Positions 19,776-33,433 are shown, counted from the stretch's first letter. The stretch: 64,000 nt of DNA from Dolomedes plantarius (GCA_907164885.2 OU015499.1:148922739-148986738), one strand, 5' to 3'. The notes: generated by a model from the letters alone, not told the origin. Made by a program: numbers and translations.

Positions 19776-20720
19776 ATGCATATTCCATCACAGTACAGTT
19801 ATACAACACATTTCTGGAGCAGTGAGAAAAATAAAGAGCACCAGAATTTTAAAAACTATATATTAGACAATATCTTTACTAAGTCAGTTCAAATACTGGC
19901 TTATGCTAACAATATTGTCATTGGTCCTCGAACCACAATAGCTCTTAAACAGGCATTTACAGCATTAGAACCAAGTTCTGAAAGAATTAAATTCTCTGTA
20001 AATAAAAATAAGACAAAATATTTGCCTTCTCTAAAGTAGGACTTCCAACTTAGTCACTCTGAAATTGATAATTATTAATTTGAAAAAGTTAACAGTTTTA
20101 CTTACCTGGGAGCAGAGATAAACACTAAAAATGTGTTAAACCCAGATATATATATATAAAAGAATCATGGCTGCTAATAGATGTTTTTAACGGCCTGAAG
20201 AGCAATTTGAAACCCAACTTTCTCAAATTAAGTACTAAACTGCTTCTTTATAAGACTCTCATAAGATCTGTCCTCACATATGCATCAGAGACCTGGCATT
20301 GACTTTACATGATGTGGAAGCTTTGGGTATTTTTGAGAAAAAGATTTTGCATATACACAGTGAGTTCCAAGTTCATAGATCATCAAGAAGAAGATCCAAC
20401 CTAGAACTCATAGATTTATAAACAACGTGATATAGTAAAATTCATCAACATACAGAGACTTAATTTGGCTGGTAATCTGACAAGAATGCATGAAGATCGC
20501 TGCTGTAAGAAAATCTTTCTATCAAATCCCATGGGAAACAGACCTCAGGGCAGACACGACAAAAATGGATTGATTGTGTTGAAATACACCTAAACATTCT
20601 AAAAGTAAAAAACTGGAAAACAGTTGCCAAAAGTAGAGGTGCCTGGAGAAGACTTCTGGAGAAGGCCTTTTCCCACCCAGGGCTGTTGAGCCATTGAAGA
20701 AGAAGATATATTTGACACTT
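19776..20720 (+). pseudogene. LINE reverse-transcriptase ORF fragment, copy 2 (contains mutated catalytic motif)
   Basis: The open frame 19776-20039 contains the RT palm motif as 'LAYANNIVIG' (TAT GCT AAC AAT at 19902-19913). Active reverse transcriptases have Y-A-D-D here, so both catalytic Asp codons are now Asn. Downstream fragments read 'SFTYLGAEINTKN', 'RSVLTYASET' and, near 20600, a C-terminal tail 'NWKTVAKSRGAWRRLLEK'. Several stops and frameshifts are present. The 5' end is truncated just before the palm, as is usual for LINE insertions. 20040-20720 aligns with 1-720. Confidence 0.8.
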
Positions 20721-22575
20721 TAACTACAGTTAACACTTTTACAACAGTTAAATTCTATTCTTTAATAGCTTTTATCCTTAGGAGGAGATAGGATACATAG
20801 ATCCTAATACAACAAACATCAATTTGACTAACACTGATACAAAAGACCAAAATTATATATATTAAAAAATTTCTCTAGATATGAACTGCAAGAATGCAGT
20901 TATAAATTTTACCAGTAAAAAGTAATCTATTGAGTATAAAGAATATGGAGGTAAGAGAAAAGACAGTTAAAATCTAGCTCTAAACTGACCCAAAAATAAT
21001 TTTACAATAAAAAATTTTGAAAAAACATATCAAGGCTGTCATAAATATCAGTTTAAGCAGAATTTGTAAATCTAGAAATGTTTCTGATGAAGAAATCTTT
21101 AGTATCCATGATGCAGAGAAAATTAAACATTTTTATATAAAATATATTAATAATTGCATCCAGTTTTAAAATGTTAAATAATATATTCCTGTTTTAATAA
21201 GAAATTCAATTTTAGATATCAATTCTTAATTTTAAATCATTCTCTTTGAAATGATTTAGAACTCTAAACAAGTATATTATAATAAATGATGTACCTAAAA
21301 GTATGAACATTTAGGAGTATTACTTTAATGCTGTTGCTGTTATCTTTGTTACAATGAAAGATAAGCATAAATGTTTTTTATTAAACTTGTTATCAAAAAT
21401 ACTAACATTGAATGAATACAGGGAAAAAATAACATAATATAAAAAATGGTTTAAAATGCCGTCATAAATAAATGTTCTGCCATAGAAGAATGATACAGCT
21501 ATAAATTTGACCAAATTTAGTACCAATTCATAATTAATGTGAAAAATTTAATTATTTAAATAGTTCTATCTATAAATTATCCATGAAATTAACAGGACAT
21601 ATCAAATTTGCTGTAATTTTTTAAAAATTTAAAGAACATAAATGATGGTTTGTTAATTTTAATATTTGGATGTTTTAAAAATTTTAATATATTTTAAGCA
21701 TGGAATGAAATTTAAAAAACACCAAAGACATGAATGTTGGGGAAAATGCTGATTTTTTTACAACCTGGAATTTGATGATTATGTAAATGGTTTTTTTATT
21801 TATGTTCTGCTACATATGGGTTGTAACCTATGTAATAAATATTTTAATATTCAGTTTAATGGCTTAATACTCCTGATACAGCTAAGCTTCATGCTTACAT
21901 CACCAAAAGTCAGTGATTATAACTAAAAAATGTCAGTTTTTTTTTCCCCAATTTTAACTAATTAAATCAATAAGAAAGATGATCATTTAGATGCTTTTAG
22001 CCAATGAAATTTGAAATTACTTTCAGATAACAAATTATAAGTTCAGTGAATGAAAAATCTTTTGAATTCTTTTCATAATATTTTTATTTTGTTTCTTTTC
22101 AAGGAATACAATCAGGAACATGAGAGCTTACCCTTGGTTAGTTATATCTTGATTATTACTTTTATAAATTAATTTTTATACTTTAAAAATATTTTAAATT
22201 TTCATTTTTGTTCTAAAAATTCACCTGTCAATACTTTGTTATAATATTATTTTTCATTCTTCTATATATGCTGAAATTATCTTGCTACAATCTTTGAAAT
22301 TTTATGTACTATATTTATTTTTTTACGTTTATAATTTTATGTACCTACCTTGAAGTATTTACATGTTTATTTCTTAGCTTTTAAGATTTTTTATGAAAAT
22401 AGAATTTTTGTATTTTGAATTCATTGTTTCCCACCCTATCCTATGACATATTTTTAAAAAATTTAAATTTTGACCTCTCTTAGAAACCGAATGATGCATT
22501 TTAGACACTTTGGAAATATTTAGGCTATTTTAATTATTAGTTAAAAGCTGTATTCAACATTTTTTCTTCACCAGA
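20720..22575. repeat. Non-coding tail of the LINE/Merlin composite repeat (copy 2)
   Basis: It aligns in order with 720-3290 but lacks the local tandem duplication and the MITE present there. No genes were seen. Confidence 0.65.
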
Positions 22576-23842
22576 CAAATCTGAAAACCAGTTCTCGTCA
22601 ATCATAAATGCTATCGCTAATTGAAACATTTAAAAAATGAATGACTTTCATAAACAATAATTTTATGACATCTCGCTAATGGAATAGTACCAAAACATTA
22701 ATGGCCATGATATAAGAAAACATCGCAGATGGAAGCAACATCTATTCAGATTGTTCAAAAGGCTACAAAACTAATGAATTGAAAGCTGCTGGCTTTGAAC
22801 ACTTCACCGTAAACCCTGTTTTTGACCCTGTAACTGGATTTCATACCTAAGGAATAGAGCAGTTGTGGGGAAGGGCGAAATGAGGAACTGCTGAAAACGG
22901 ACATGTTTTCAGCAATACTAAGAGATATTTACAATTTAATGCATGCTTCATAAACTGATTTTTCATTTCTTTAGTATCTCTTTTATTTCATTATTTTCTT
23001 CTTAATTTTCTTTTGATGTATTAGTATGGATGTAATAAAATATTTGTTTGCGAAAGTCTTTTATTTTTTTCAGTGGTCACTTTAACGACAGCATTCATGA
23101 TTGGCAACAACTGGGGTACATATTGAATATAGGACCTTTTGTATAACTGATAACATTTGTATAACTGATAACCAGGAAAATTGCTAAACACGGTATCTCT
23201 GACTTGTATGATGATGTATTTATACATTTTGGATAAAGATGTCCTTTTCTGTAAGCGGGGTGCCCACTCAAAAACCAGACAAATCTGAAACCAGTTCTCG
23301 TCAATCATAAATGCTATCGCTAATTGAAACATTTAAAAAATGAATGACTTTCATAAACAATAATTTTATGACATCTCGCTAATGGAATAGTACCAAAACA
23401 TTAATGGCCATGATACAAGAAAACATCGCAGATGGAAGCAACATCTTTTCAGATTGTTCAAAAGGCTACAAAACTAATTAATTGAAAGCTGCTGCCTTTG
23501 AACACTTCACCGTAAACCCTGTTTTTGACCCTGTAACTGGATTTCATACCTAAGGAATAGAGCAGTTGTGGGGCAGGGCGAAATGAGGAACTGCTGAAAA
23601 CGGACATGTTTTCAGCAATACTAAGAGATATTTACAATTTAATGCATGCTTCATAAACTGATTTTTCATTTCTTTAGTATCTCTTTTATTTCATTATTTT
23701 CTTCTTAATTTTCTTTTGATGTATTAGTATGGATGTAATAAAATATTTGTTTGCGAAAGTCTTTTATTTTTTTCAGTGGTCACTTTAGCGACAGCATTCA
23801 TGATTAGCAACAACTGGGGTACAGATTGAATATAGGACCCCA
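22576..23842 (+). repeat. Tandem duplication of a Merlin-like transposase fragment
   Basis: 22576-23140 and 23279-23842 are nearly identical, about 704 bases apart. Each carries the fragment encoding 'ENIADGSN' and 'SDCSKGYKTN', the same ISXO2-type C-terminal domain as at 3535. 'HFTVNPVFDPVTGFH' is readable here. The second unit also includes the 138-bp piece with 'ggataaagatgtccttttct' that corresponds to 3290-3420. High identity implies a recent duplication. No intact frame exists. Confidence 0.75.
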
Positions 23843-24750
23843 TTGTCGATATTTTGTATTAGCGATTTTTTACATTTTATATTTGGCGCATATGGTATCC
23901 CAGAATTCGTTTAGGTAACTCTCTCACAGTCACATGAGTTTTAAACTGAAATAAACCATTTTCCAGATTGTAACCCGATGGAATACGCCATTTTCAACTT
24001 AGTACACGGTTGGAGCAGCTTTGGTATAGTAGAATACGTATAATGGTAATTTGGCAGGGGCAACTCCAGTCCCGAGTTTGTTTTTTTTTTTTTTTTGGGG
24101 GGGGGGGGAGACAACGTCAGCGCTTAGGGTTTATATATATATATATAAGAAATAAACATCGTCTCATTTTAAGCTTAAACTCATTAGGTTGTCACAATTC
24201 GTTTCGACAACCCTGCCTCAGTCGAGTGACGAAAACCAGATTGTACCGCTTTTTTCTTATTTAATTTTTATTTATATTTAACCGTGCCTTTCCGTGTAGA
24301 TTTATCTAAAATTTCTCTATCAAAAATTTCTCCACAATTATACAATTTTAGGCTGTGAAAAAAAAATACAACGGGTGTTTTGGGGAGGGGCAATAGGCAA
24401 TGTAATTTGGAGCCGCCAATGAAAATTGGTATACACAATTCGTTTCGGCAACCCTACCTCAGTTGCGTGACGAAAACTAGATAGTACCGCTTTTTTCTTA
24501 TTTAATTTTTATTTATATTTAACTGTGCCTTTCCGTAAAGATTTATCTAAAATTTCTGTATCTACAAAATTTATGCTATTTTCCTTATAATTTTTCCATT
24601 TATATTGTATTATTTTTTAATTTATATTTTGAAAAATTAAATTTCTGTATAATTCATACGATATTAACGATGCGATGTTTGGCTAAGCGAGAAAAAAAAA
24701 AGTCCCCAATACAAAATATCATCAACGCGGTCCTATATCGAAGCTGTACC
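23818..24750. mobile_element. Element with ~43-bp terminal inverted repeats, family unknown
   Basis: The left end (23818-23860) begins GGTACAGATTGAATATAGG and the right end (24709-24750) is its imperfect reverse complement, ending CCTATATCGAAGCTGTACC. About 933 bp lie between the outer edges, with no transposase frame. No target duplication could be assigned. The left 25 bases also occur at 23113-23137, where the tandem duplication unit ends. Confidence 0.6.
24190..24565. repeat. Local direct duplication, ~130 bp
   Basis: 'cacaattcgtttcg.caaccct' through 'gatttatctaaaatttct' occurs at 24193 and 24434, about 241 bases apart, inside the inverted-repeat element. A T-run followed by a G-run lies near 24080-24108. 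Confidence 0.8.
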
Positions 24751-25123
24751 ATTTAACGATTTAATAGGTATACGTATTGTATTAACACTTAGCTTTACTC
24801 ACAAAAAAAAAAAAAAAAAAAAAAACGTAAAATTTAGATATCATATATATAATTTTAAACCTCTTAACAAAATAGTTCTGTCATAATATACAGAAAAATA
24901 ACCTGTAGATTAAACTTACTTGAATACTGTTTATTTTTCTAGTACCTAGATCAATGCTATTTCAGTATATGATCCATCGTAAGGTACGAAATTTTGTCGC
25001 CAGCTGATTTTCTGTTTTAATTATTTAGATTACAGAGAATTGTACACAACATGAAGCTACAGAACATGAAGCTTCATGGTACACAATAAGCAACATAAAC
25101 AACGAGCATAAGTGATATCGTTG
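24751..25123. other. Unassigned AT-rich sequence with poly-A tract
   Basis: An A-run of about 24 bases lies near 24801-24825. No gene was seen. Confidence 0.4.
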
Positions 25124-26531
25124 CCACTGGTTAGTATAAATCATGAAGCTACACAAGGAGGTGCAGATCCGCGTTAAAAAAAAAGTTCCAGATTTGCGGG
25201 CCTAGGGCCGAATTCAATGTAACGTTTTAGCTTTTTAGCTAGTTGGCTAGTTAGCTCTATAGCAAACCTCAATTTTGCTAACTGTTAGCACATCGGCATT
25301 CAAATGGCCCGTTAGCTCTCCGATCCGAGCACCACTCTCCGACGAGAGAATGTTCGGTAAACCTCGGAAGCTTTTAAACGAATGCTCTCAGTAAGCCAAT
25401 CAGACAGCCCAAAATCATCGCCAGCGCGAGATCAAATGTAAACAAACATGGAAACTTCAGAACTGATAAAATAAATATAATAAAAACGAGTAATGCCTGG
25501 ATACGCAACAAAAGAAAAATGAATCAAATGATTTTAAATTTGTGGATAGAATACTTACAAATGTTTTCATAATTCTATGTTCAACTTTATTTGAAATATT
25601 TATAATTCACTATGTTAAATTACCGGAAGCTTTATTTTTCTTTTCTTTTAGCAAAATGCCACATTTTTAAAAACTAATTAGTAGAGAATACAGATGATGA
25701 AAAATATTACTAATATGGAGGATATGAAGTAAAATATATTTAAAACAAAGTTTAGCTAAATGTTAAAATATCGTTGTATTCAGTAATCTAACCTTCCAAA
25801 AGCTATTCATTTTGACATAAAAAAGTTTCTGATAAAATGATACACTGAACTTTATGTGATGTCCTTTTTTCAATTAAATGCATTTAATAAAAGCACTTTC
25901 AATAAAAGCACCCATCTGAAATAAAACACATTCAAATCTCTGAAGTTTATACTAACAGCATGGTATTTAAAACTAACAGTATTGTATTTAAAATTTTCAA
26001 ATATACACATTATATTATACAGACAAACTTTAAATTAAATAGTATTATTTAAGATGTACTCACCTGATTATTCTCAGTTAAGATTTAGAACTCATAACAT
26101 TCAAATTGTGCATCACAATTAATAGTAGCCAAAAAAATTACAAGTACAGACACTGCTTCAGTATAAATACAGCACTGCACAAGAATTCATTTAGCTTAAT
26201 CTTTTAAATGTTGATACAATATCCTTTTAAGAAAATCGATAGATTTACACTCTTTTAAACATATGTGAAATGAAACCATGTGTAAATGAAGAAAATGCTA
26301 AATCTAGTTTAATTGAAGTACAAGGGGAATACAATTGATAGTACTTTTTTTTTTTCGACTATAACTGATTTTGGTTCATTGCAAATATACAATTTTAAGA
26401 TATTCATTTCATTCCTTACACTAGGTGCAAATAAGCAATGTTTAAAACTGGTTAGTATAAACCACTGGTTAGTATAAATCATGAAGCTACACAAGGAGGT
26501 GCAGATCCGCGTTAAAAAAATTTCCAGATTT
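25124..26531. repeat. 1.3-kb segment bracketed by ~72-bp direct repeats
   Basis: 'ccactggttagtataaatc' through 'gcgttaaaaaa' and 'ttccagattt' occurs at 25124-25197 and again at 26462-26531. Between them, 25205-25310 forms an imperfect foldback (GGGCCGAATTCAATG against the inverse of CATTCAAATGGCCC). The remainder (25311-26461) is AT-rich without a gene, apart from a minus-strand donor-like CAG|GTGAGT at 26063 that has no open exon behind it. Confidence 0.6.
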
Positions 26532-27054
26532 GGTCGCCGAAACTACATGATGCGCACGCCGATGTCGGTAGGGCTATGACAAGGAAACCATATGCTTTAC
26601 TATGGATTTGCCGTATTTTTTAAGAGAAAATAAGATTTTTTTAGTGCGTGTTTAATACAATTCGTTTATTCAAATTAACAATTGTTTATTTTCATTCACA
26701 ATGTTCATTTTAACTGCTTATTTTTCTAAACTTAATTAAAATTCTTAAAGGAAATGAGTAAATAATGATACATTATTTTCTACAGCTAGTTACTTACATG
26801 CACAAATAAAAGCACACACTAGTTGCAGCTGCAGAGTATGCAATGTCCAAACATGAGGTGACAAACATCTGAACCATGAAGAGTCAACTTCATCATATAA
26901 ACTTTTTCAGAATATATGTGTATTAGTTTCAGAATAAATGAATTCAGAAAATTGTAATAATTGAATAAATAAAGAAATGAAATTTCAGAATAGAATTGTG
27001 AAGAAAATCTTTTATGGGGAAAAATTTGTGACAAATACTACTGATTAACCAAAA
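26532..27054. other. Unassigned AT-rich sequence
   Basis: No gene or repeat partner was recognised. Confidence 0.4.
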
Positions 27055-27206
27055 CATACACTCAGACCACATCGGGAGGCGATCATTGTAGTCCTAATAA
27101 CCGGCTGGTCCAATTAAACGAACATGCCCTATGTTACAAGACATGATTAGGTCCGAATAAGCAAATGGTCCAATTAACCGGCTGTCGAATTAACCGGAAT
27201 CGACTG
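27055..27206. mobile_element. Tigger/pogo-like MITE, one end missing
   Basis: The right end reads 'taaccggaatcgactg' followed by TA, the inverse of the CAGTCG end of the MITE at 1419-1577. Interior blocks ('ccggctggtccaattaaacg', 'gggaggcgatcatt') match that copy in reverse orientation. The left terminal ~27 bases are not recognisable. Confidence 0.65.
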
Positions 27207-29774
27207 TATAAGAATATTTTTATTTGCAGATAAGTATGAATAATACATCACATATAACAGTCTTTAAAAAGAAAAGCAATATTTCTAACAATAATCATAA
27301 ATAAATTCTAATCAGGTTTAATATAATAGGAAGTCAATTCAGTAATTAAACGCATAATACTTTGAATTATCTTCCTTTCAAAGAAAAAAAGTCAATCAAA
27401 GCATCTCAGATTACACTTTTTAAAACTGGCGTTATAACCGTCAAGTTTGTAAATTACTGAATACAAATATTTTCAGCGAATTAAAAAGGAAAAAACCTAA
27501 ATAACATTGACAAGGATAAATCTGCTATAATTTTGCATTTTCACGAAGAATGGGTTTCATTGTACTCACAGTATAAAGATCGGAAAATGTTTTTTTTATT
27601 TTTTATTATTATACACAGCAGATTTTGCATAAGCATTTATACTGACAACACTGTTTATCATTCAATGAAAACTTATTTACTTATCGAAACTAATTTAATA
27701 GTTTTTAAATTCAATATTAATGTTCCAGCATATTCAGGAATTACCTTTAAGCTAGTAAATTACCGATTACAACAATTTTCAGCGAATTAAAATGAAAAAA
27801 ACCTAAATTACATTGAGAAGAACAAATCAGCTATATTTCTGCATTTTCACAAAGTATGGGTTTCATTGTACTCACACTTAAAAGATCTGGAAATATTATT
27901 TTTTTTTAAATTATACACAACAGATTTTGCATTACATTTATAGTGACAACATTGTTTATCATACAATAAAAATTTATTTACATATTGATACTAACTTAAT
28001 AGTGATTACGTTCAATATTAAGGTTCCAGCATATCCACCAGTTATATGAAGTTTTCATAGTAAAAAAATTATTAACGGATACTAAATATTTTTGTCAAAT
28101 AGTTAGCAGAGAAAAGCGTTAATTTCAAGCAGACAAGTTAACTGGAAATCTTTTATTTCTGTGAACTATTAAAAAAATAATCATTTTTTTTGCTCAGACA
28201 TGTATCTTAATTTTTCATAACCACAAAATATGTTAAGTACAAAAAGTATTTTATAATTATAAAGAATTGAAATTAACAACATACACTATTAATACATTAT
28301 TATAAAATAAAAATTAAATGGTTGATATACAATTTACTATAGATAAATTTGAACAAAAAATTATAATGACAGGTTTTACAGATATTGACAACATTATTCA
28401 TTGATATTGACAAGGGAATTACTTCCCAAAATGAATAGAAATACAGTTAGATTATATATCATAGTTATATTTAATGGTATAATAAAAGATATTATTCAGT
28501 TAAATTATTAAATGAGTAGAATAATTCAAGTCAAAAGTAATATAAAATAACAGCTAAAAATTAAAAATAAATAATGAGATTTATAATTTTGAATGTTTTC
28601 TCAATTTTTTAACATTAGCGCAGAGTTAAGAATTTTTATTTTCTTGTTTGGATATAAAATGCATGCGCGTATTGAGAAAATTTAACAACCTGATATATAG
28701 AAAAGCCAAATACCACTTACCAAGCCAAGTAGCCAAATACCACAGCGCACTTACTGTCTGATCACTGTATGTCTCGAACCATGAGGCCTAGACTATTGAA
28801 ATTTTGCGTTGGGGTTTGCCTTATGTTCTTTGTGTAAACCTGATCGTCGCGATCCGTTAAATAAATGTCTGGTAGATTGATTCATAAATGGAGAAATGGC
28901 TCTAATTTACATCGTGTTTATTATAAAATAAATATCTAGACTAAAAATAACGTACACAAGTTTGTTCCAAAGAACGCTGACAACATTATGGAGAGCGGGG
29001 TTCATAATCATAGTTCGATCTAGACTTCACGTCTGCTCTTTTCCCTACGCTCTCCCGTACCTCAATCTCTCATCATGGTCCAGTCTAAAAAAAAGGCCTG
29101 TCTAATTAGTCTTTTCTTCATTTATACCTTTTTCCTCGTTCTCGAAGGTTCTATTCTCTCATGTGTGTGATGCAATCCCCTCAAAGGGGGTTCGTTACCT
29201 GCGTTTCCTTTTTGTCAGCCCGACACCCCGGGCCTTGCATTGTCTCTTTGAGCGCTAAATGGTCTTTTCCTAACGAATGACCCTTTTTCCACTATGGCAA
29301 GTGAGCGCCGCACCATTGTATGTTTAGCAATTCCTTTAACAAAAAGTCACATCTGTACTGGATGTTCCAAAGTTAGGATTGAGTCTGTTTTCAGACTATG
29401 TGACAGTCTCACACTTTGTACTTTCTAAAATTTTTGAGAAAGATATCCAAGATTTAAAGGGGTTAAAATAGGAGCCTAAATTCCCCAAATAAAAAAAAGC
29501 TAAATCCATACTGAATACCAGATCAAGGTCGTTCAATGTCATCGTGAAATCCTCTTAGTCATGCCAACACTTTATTACCAAAGTTACATTAAATTAACCA
29601 AATGGCATAATGGGTGGTAGTAATGCATTGAAGTACGGGTATTGAGGTATTGTCTTTGAATACATCACTTCTTCAACACAAAGCAGTAATCATTCCATCA
29701 GAAAAAGTTGAAAATATGTTCACTCTAAAAGCTTCACCTCCTTCTAATTGTGCGTTGCTCTCACAGTTATCATC
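27207..29774. repeat. AT-rich region with a ~306-bp tandem duplication
   Basis: 'tgcattttcac.aagtatgggtttca' and the surrounding 300 bases occur at about 27449-27755 and again at 27757-28035. Beyond that (28036-29774) no gene, TIR pair or tRNA was found. 28700-29350 is less AT-rich and has no partner in this window, so it may be unique host DNA. Confidence 0.6.
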
Positions 29775-29800
29775 AAATAAATAAATAAATAAATAAATAA

Positions 29801-29858
<58 letters not shown>

Positions 29859-29866
29859 TATATATA

Positions 29867-29932
<66 letters not shown>

Positions 29933-29942
29933 TATATATATA

Positions 29943-30031
<89 letters not shown>
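29775..30031. repeat. (TA)n-rich microsatellite, ~250 bp
   Basis: Starts as (AAAT)n and becomes an almost uninterrupted TA repeat ending directly at the CTAG end of the adjacent Helitron. Confidence 0.95.
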
Positions 30032-30032
<1 letters not shown>

Positions 30033-31247
30033 TAGATTTATTACCCGGATTCGCTCGGGATTCAGATTCTGTTATTCTTTTTCAGTTATTAGCCTCTTGT
30101 TATGATGTTTTAAAGTTATAACAACTCTTAAACAAATTAATTTAATTTTTTCAGTAATGAAAAAATCATTTATTAACTAATTTGTTGTTATTTTAATACT
30201 TGCCAGTACACAACATTTATTGTTTCTTTTTTATCATCTGCGACAATGTATAATTCTGATTAATTCCTTGCTGTAGACACTCCCACATACAGTTGACTAT
30301 GCGAAAAACAATCTTCTGTCAGATCCAGTCCAGTGCTCTTTTCTTTTTGGGCATTTTAAAGCATTAATTTACAGTTAGTCAATAATGTTTGAACAGATTT
30401 ATTGTTATAGAAAAATAATCAATAATGTTTGAATGGATTGAGAACACATTCAATATTAAAACACAGCAAATGTTATAATTATTATTGAAAAAGTATATAC
30501 ACATATTTCATGCTGGGAATTCTTTATCAAAACTAAATCGTCTGCTACGTTTCAATGCCACTTTCGGACTTTCTTAATTAGAATATACACGCATTTCATG
30601 TTTGTAATTATTTCTCAAAACTAAATCGTCTGCTACGTTTCAATGCCACTTTCAGACTTTCTGAATTAGAATATACACACATTTCATGTTTGTAATTATT
30701 TCTGAAAACTAAATCGTCTGCTACGTTTCATTTTCAATTCAGTTATACAAATCATCGGGTCAAGGCTAAACGCACGTGTTTCTAGCTAAGTGAACGTGTA
30801 CTTCAGTATATTTCAGTTTGGACAGGTAGCTTGGGATAGTTTTAATGCATGTAATGGATTGAGAACACATTCATTGAAAATGAATGACTTTCCATCTTTA
30901 TATTATCAATTTAAAAAAGAAATACAGTCTTGCATGCGGCAATATATGAATAAATCACGATTTTAATTCATGTGTATTTATTTTTATGCAAATGTTATAA
31001 TTTAATTGCCAACAATGAAATGTTACAATGGCTTTGAGAGAAAATATCCGTTGATACCGCGCAAACTTGTTCTAACATAATACAGTAATGGAACGTCGTA
31101 GCGGGATGAAATTAGTCACATTCATCCTGATTTTCTAAGTACATTAAACCATGTAAATTTCATCAAGATAGGGCTCACGGTTCTTGAAATTTTGTGACTC
31201 ACACATACGGACACGACCCATTTCCCGTTTCTGTTTTATATATAAGA
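30032..31247 (-). mobile_element. Helitron with helicase C-terminal remnant, minus orientation
   Basis: On the minus strand the element starts TCTTATATATAAAACAG (31247) and ends with a subterminal CCCGAGCGAATCCGGG hairpin and 'aataaatCTAG' followed by T (30032). Near its 3' end (about 30340-30190) one minus frame reads 'GLDLTEDCFSHSQLYVGVS' and then, after a stop, 'DDKKETINVVYWQVLK'. These are the last conserved motifs of the PIF1-type helicase of Helitron Rep/Hel proteins. Rep and most of the helicase are gone. The part from 30664 on is shared with 54137 onward. Confidence 0.75.
30493..30735. repeat. 88-bp tandem repeat, ~2.6 copies, inside the Helitron
   Basis: 'ctaaatcgtctgctacgttt' begins at 30533, 30621 and 30709. 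Paralogous unit B has one degenerate copy. Confidence 0.9.
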
Positions 31248-33433
31248 TATATTTCAAATATATTCTCCAATTTAGGGCCTCTATTTTCCACGGGTTTCAG
31301 GCACGTTCCCTGGATGTATCCCTGTACAGTAATTTCTTTTATAGGTCCCGGCACATGAACGCTTTATTTGACACCCAATTCAGCAATATGTAAATAATTT
31401 TATTTGAATTAAGCTGTATATATAAAAATCGATGTACGTGTTTATGCCCCAGCATCATTCTGGAACGTCTGGAGCAATTTCAACCAAAATTGGTACACAT
31501 ATGACTCACCATGTGGGAAGAAACACTGGGGGAGGTAAGACACCCCTAAGGGTAGAAGGGGGAGGGCATGTAAATATAATCAAAATCGACGGATATTAGT
31601 GCCGAATCCATAGTTTTCGGGGTCGCTGAGATTAACAGGGATAGTCTCGATGCCACTGACGTGCAAATTAATATGCGAGCAACTAAAATAATTCGGTTGA
31701 TTTGAGGAACTCCGGGGCTCTGAGCCTTGCGCCTTCATCGTCTGTGTGGAATTCCCCGACTGTCGGGATATCATTCTTTGATGCTTGTCAAAGATATGAG
31801 AACAAACTTGGAAACTATCCGCATGCGATCGGAGGCTGGCCTACGCATAAAATGTAGGTTTCGTGTGAGTCGTGATGTATGGTTCTGCATCCACTTCATT
31901 AAAGAACTTTTTACCTCTCTATTTGCTGCTGTATTTAATCATCACTTTTTAGTCTATTATGCTGTCAACAGGGCTGGCCATAGCGGAGATCGCTCCCCGT
32001 TCTGTACAGGGGCTCGAGAAAAAAAAGGAGATAAGATCATTTACTGAATTGGCAGAAGATAAAGCATTAAAATATCTTGTGAGAGAATTTAGTCATAATT
32101 CTTTTTCGACATTTCACTCTTATATCTCGGTACTCGTTTGCTTCGGTACTTTTAGCATTTCGACGCGAAAAAAATGCTTCCGTTCACGACGTTTTCTTGG
32201 TACTCGTCACACGTGCTAAAATATGTAAGAGACAAGACGGCTCCCCCGAATCCTGTACCTTCGGATGAAAAGAAAGGCCCGAAATATGTTGAATAGCGAA
32301 ATTTTATTTAAAAGTATCACTCCGACAAAACTCTTGCAAGCCAAAATGGGGACATGTTGAATGGTCAAGCAGTGTCTCACTTCAGAAACATAGGAAGGAA
32401 CAAGTTTCTCTCGATAGGTCGGTGGTGAAAATCTCTCAATCTGAGTCTATAACAGGGATTGATGCTGATAAGAGACAGAAAACAGACAGAATCCCCGTGC
32501 AAGCGTCTTGTGCTTTATTGAAAGGAGACTCTCTTTCCTAGCAATAGCCCCACTCCTCTACTATACCAGTATCCCATTAGGCCATGAACTCCTTTTAGTA
32601 CCGGCCAAGTGAAGACAAATTTTATTTTATGTTATATAATTATTGTTTAAAATGATGTGTTTCCAGTTTACAGATTTTGTAAAAAAAATAAATAGATAAA
32701 TAAAACAACTATAAATTGCTCAATAAAATGTGAAATTTCTGGCTTTCAGGAACGAAATAATACAGTTTACATGACACCGTATCGGAAAAATTCCTTCGGT
32801 ACTCGTCGTGGCTTCTGGAACCCATTAAGGACGAGTCCCACGGTACCACTGTAATTCATACACAAGACAAACATTTCTTGTGGCCATGCTCCCGGACGAC
32901 CTTCCCGCATTACAGAACAGTTGTCAAAAATCTTATTTTATGTACCTATTGGCGGTTTTTTTTATACCATGTTCATCGACTAGTGCACTCGGTCACATGG
33001 TATCGACTAAAAGGGGGACTGTTCTGAATTTTAATTTGGCTCACTTCAACTGCTCGGTACAGATGGCAAAGGCGCCTCCTGTTGCAAGAGTTCCCACTAT
33101 CAAAATTAACATGTGCCTCCCACAACAAGTACTCTATGGATCCGAAGGAAACTTTCATCGTTCGACCTTAAGCTTCTCGACCAGCGCGGGCTCTTTCTGA
33201 GGAGAGCTCCATCACTTGTCGTCATGTTTTATGGCCTATTCCTTGAATTTATCCACGGATGTTGTTCTTTAAGGTATGTTAAAATGGCTGGTTTGGTGAA
33301 CATTTCGAATCTTTTTTTTAAATTCAACTCTTACAAAGGCTCATCTTTTAGGATTCTCAAACTGCTTTACTTTGATTCTTGCGATCATTGGACGAGAATG
33401 TTTAGCCCATCGAATAAATCGAATGCGATATTA

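Noticed and set aside
26063..26150. Possible minus-strand exon before a strong donor CAG|GTGAGT
   Set aside because: All three frames contain stops between any plausible acceptor and the donor, so it cannot be a coding exon.
29775..30031. TA-rich tract as a replication origin or centromeric repeat
   Set aside because: It is a simple microsatellite expanded at a Helitron junction; nothing else supports such a role.
31580..32219. Open frames shared by units A and B (also 55013-55765)
   Set aside because: Conservation reflects duplication of the whole unit, the frames are of different lengths in the two copies, and no domain was recognised.
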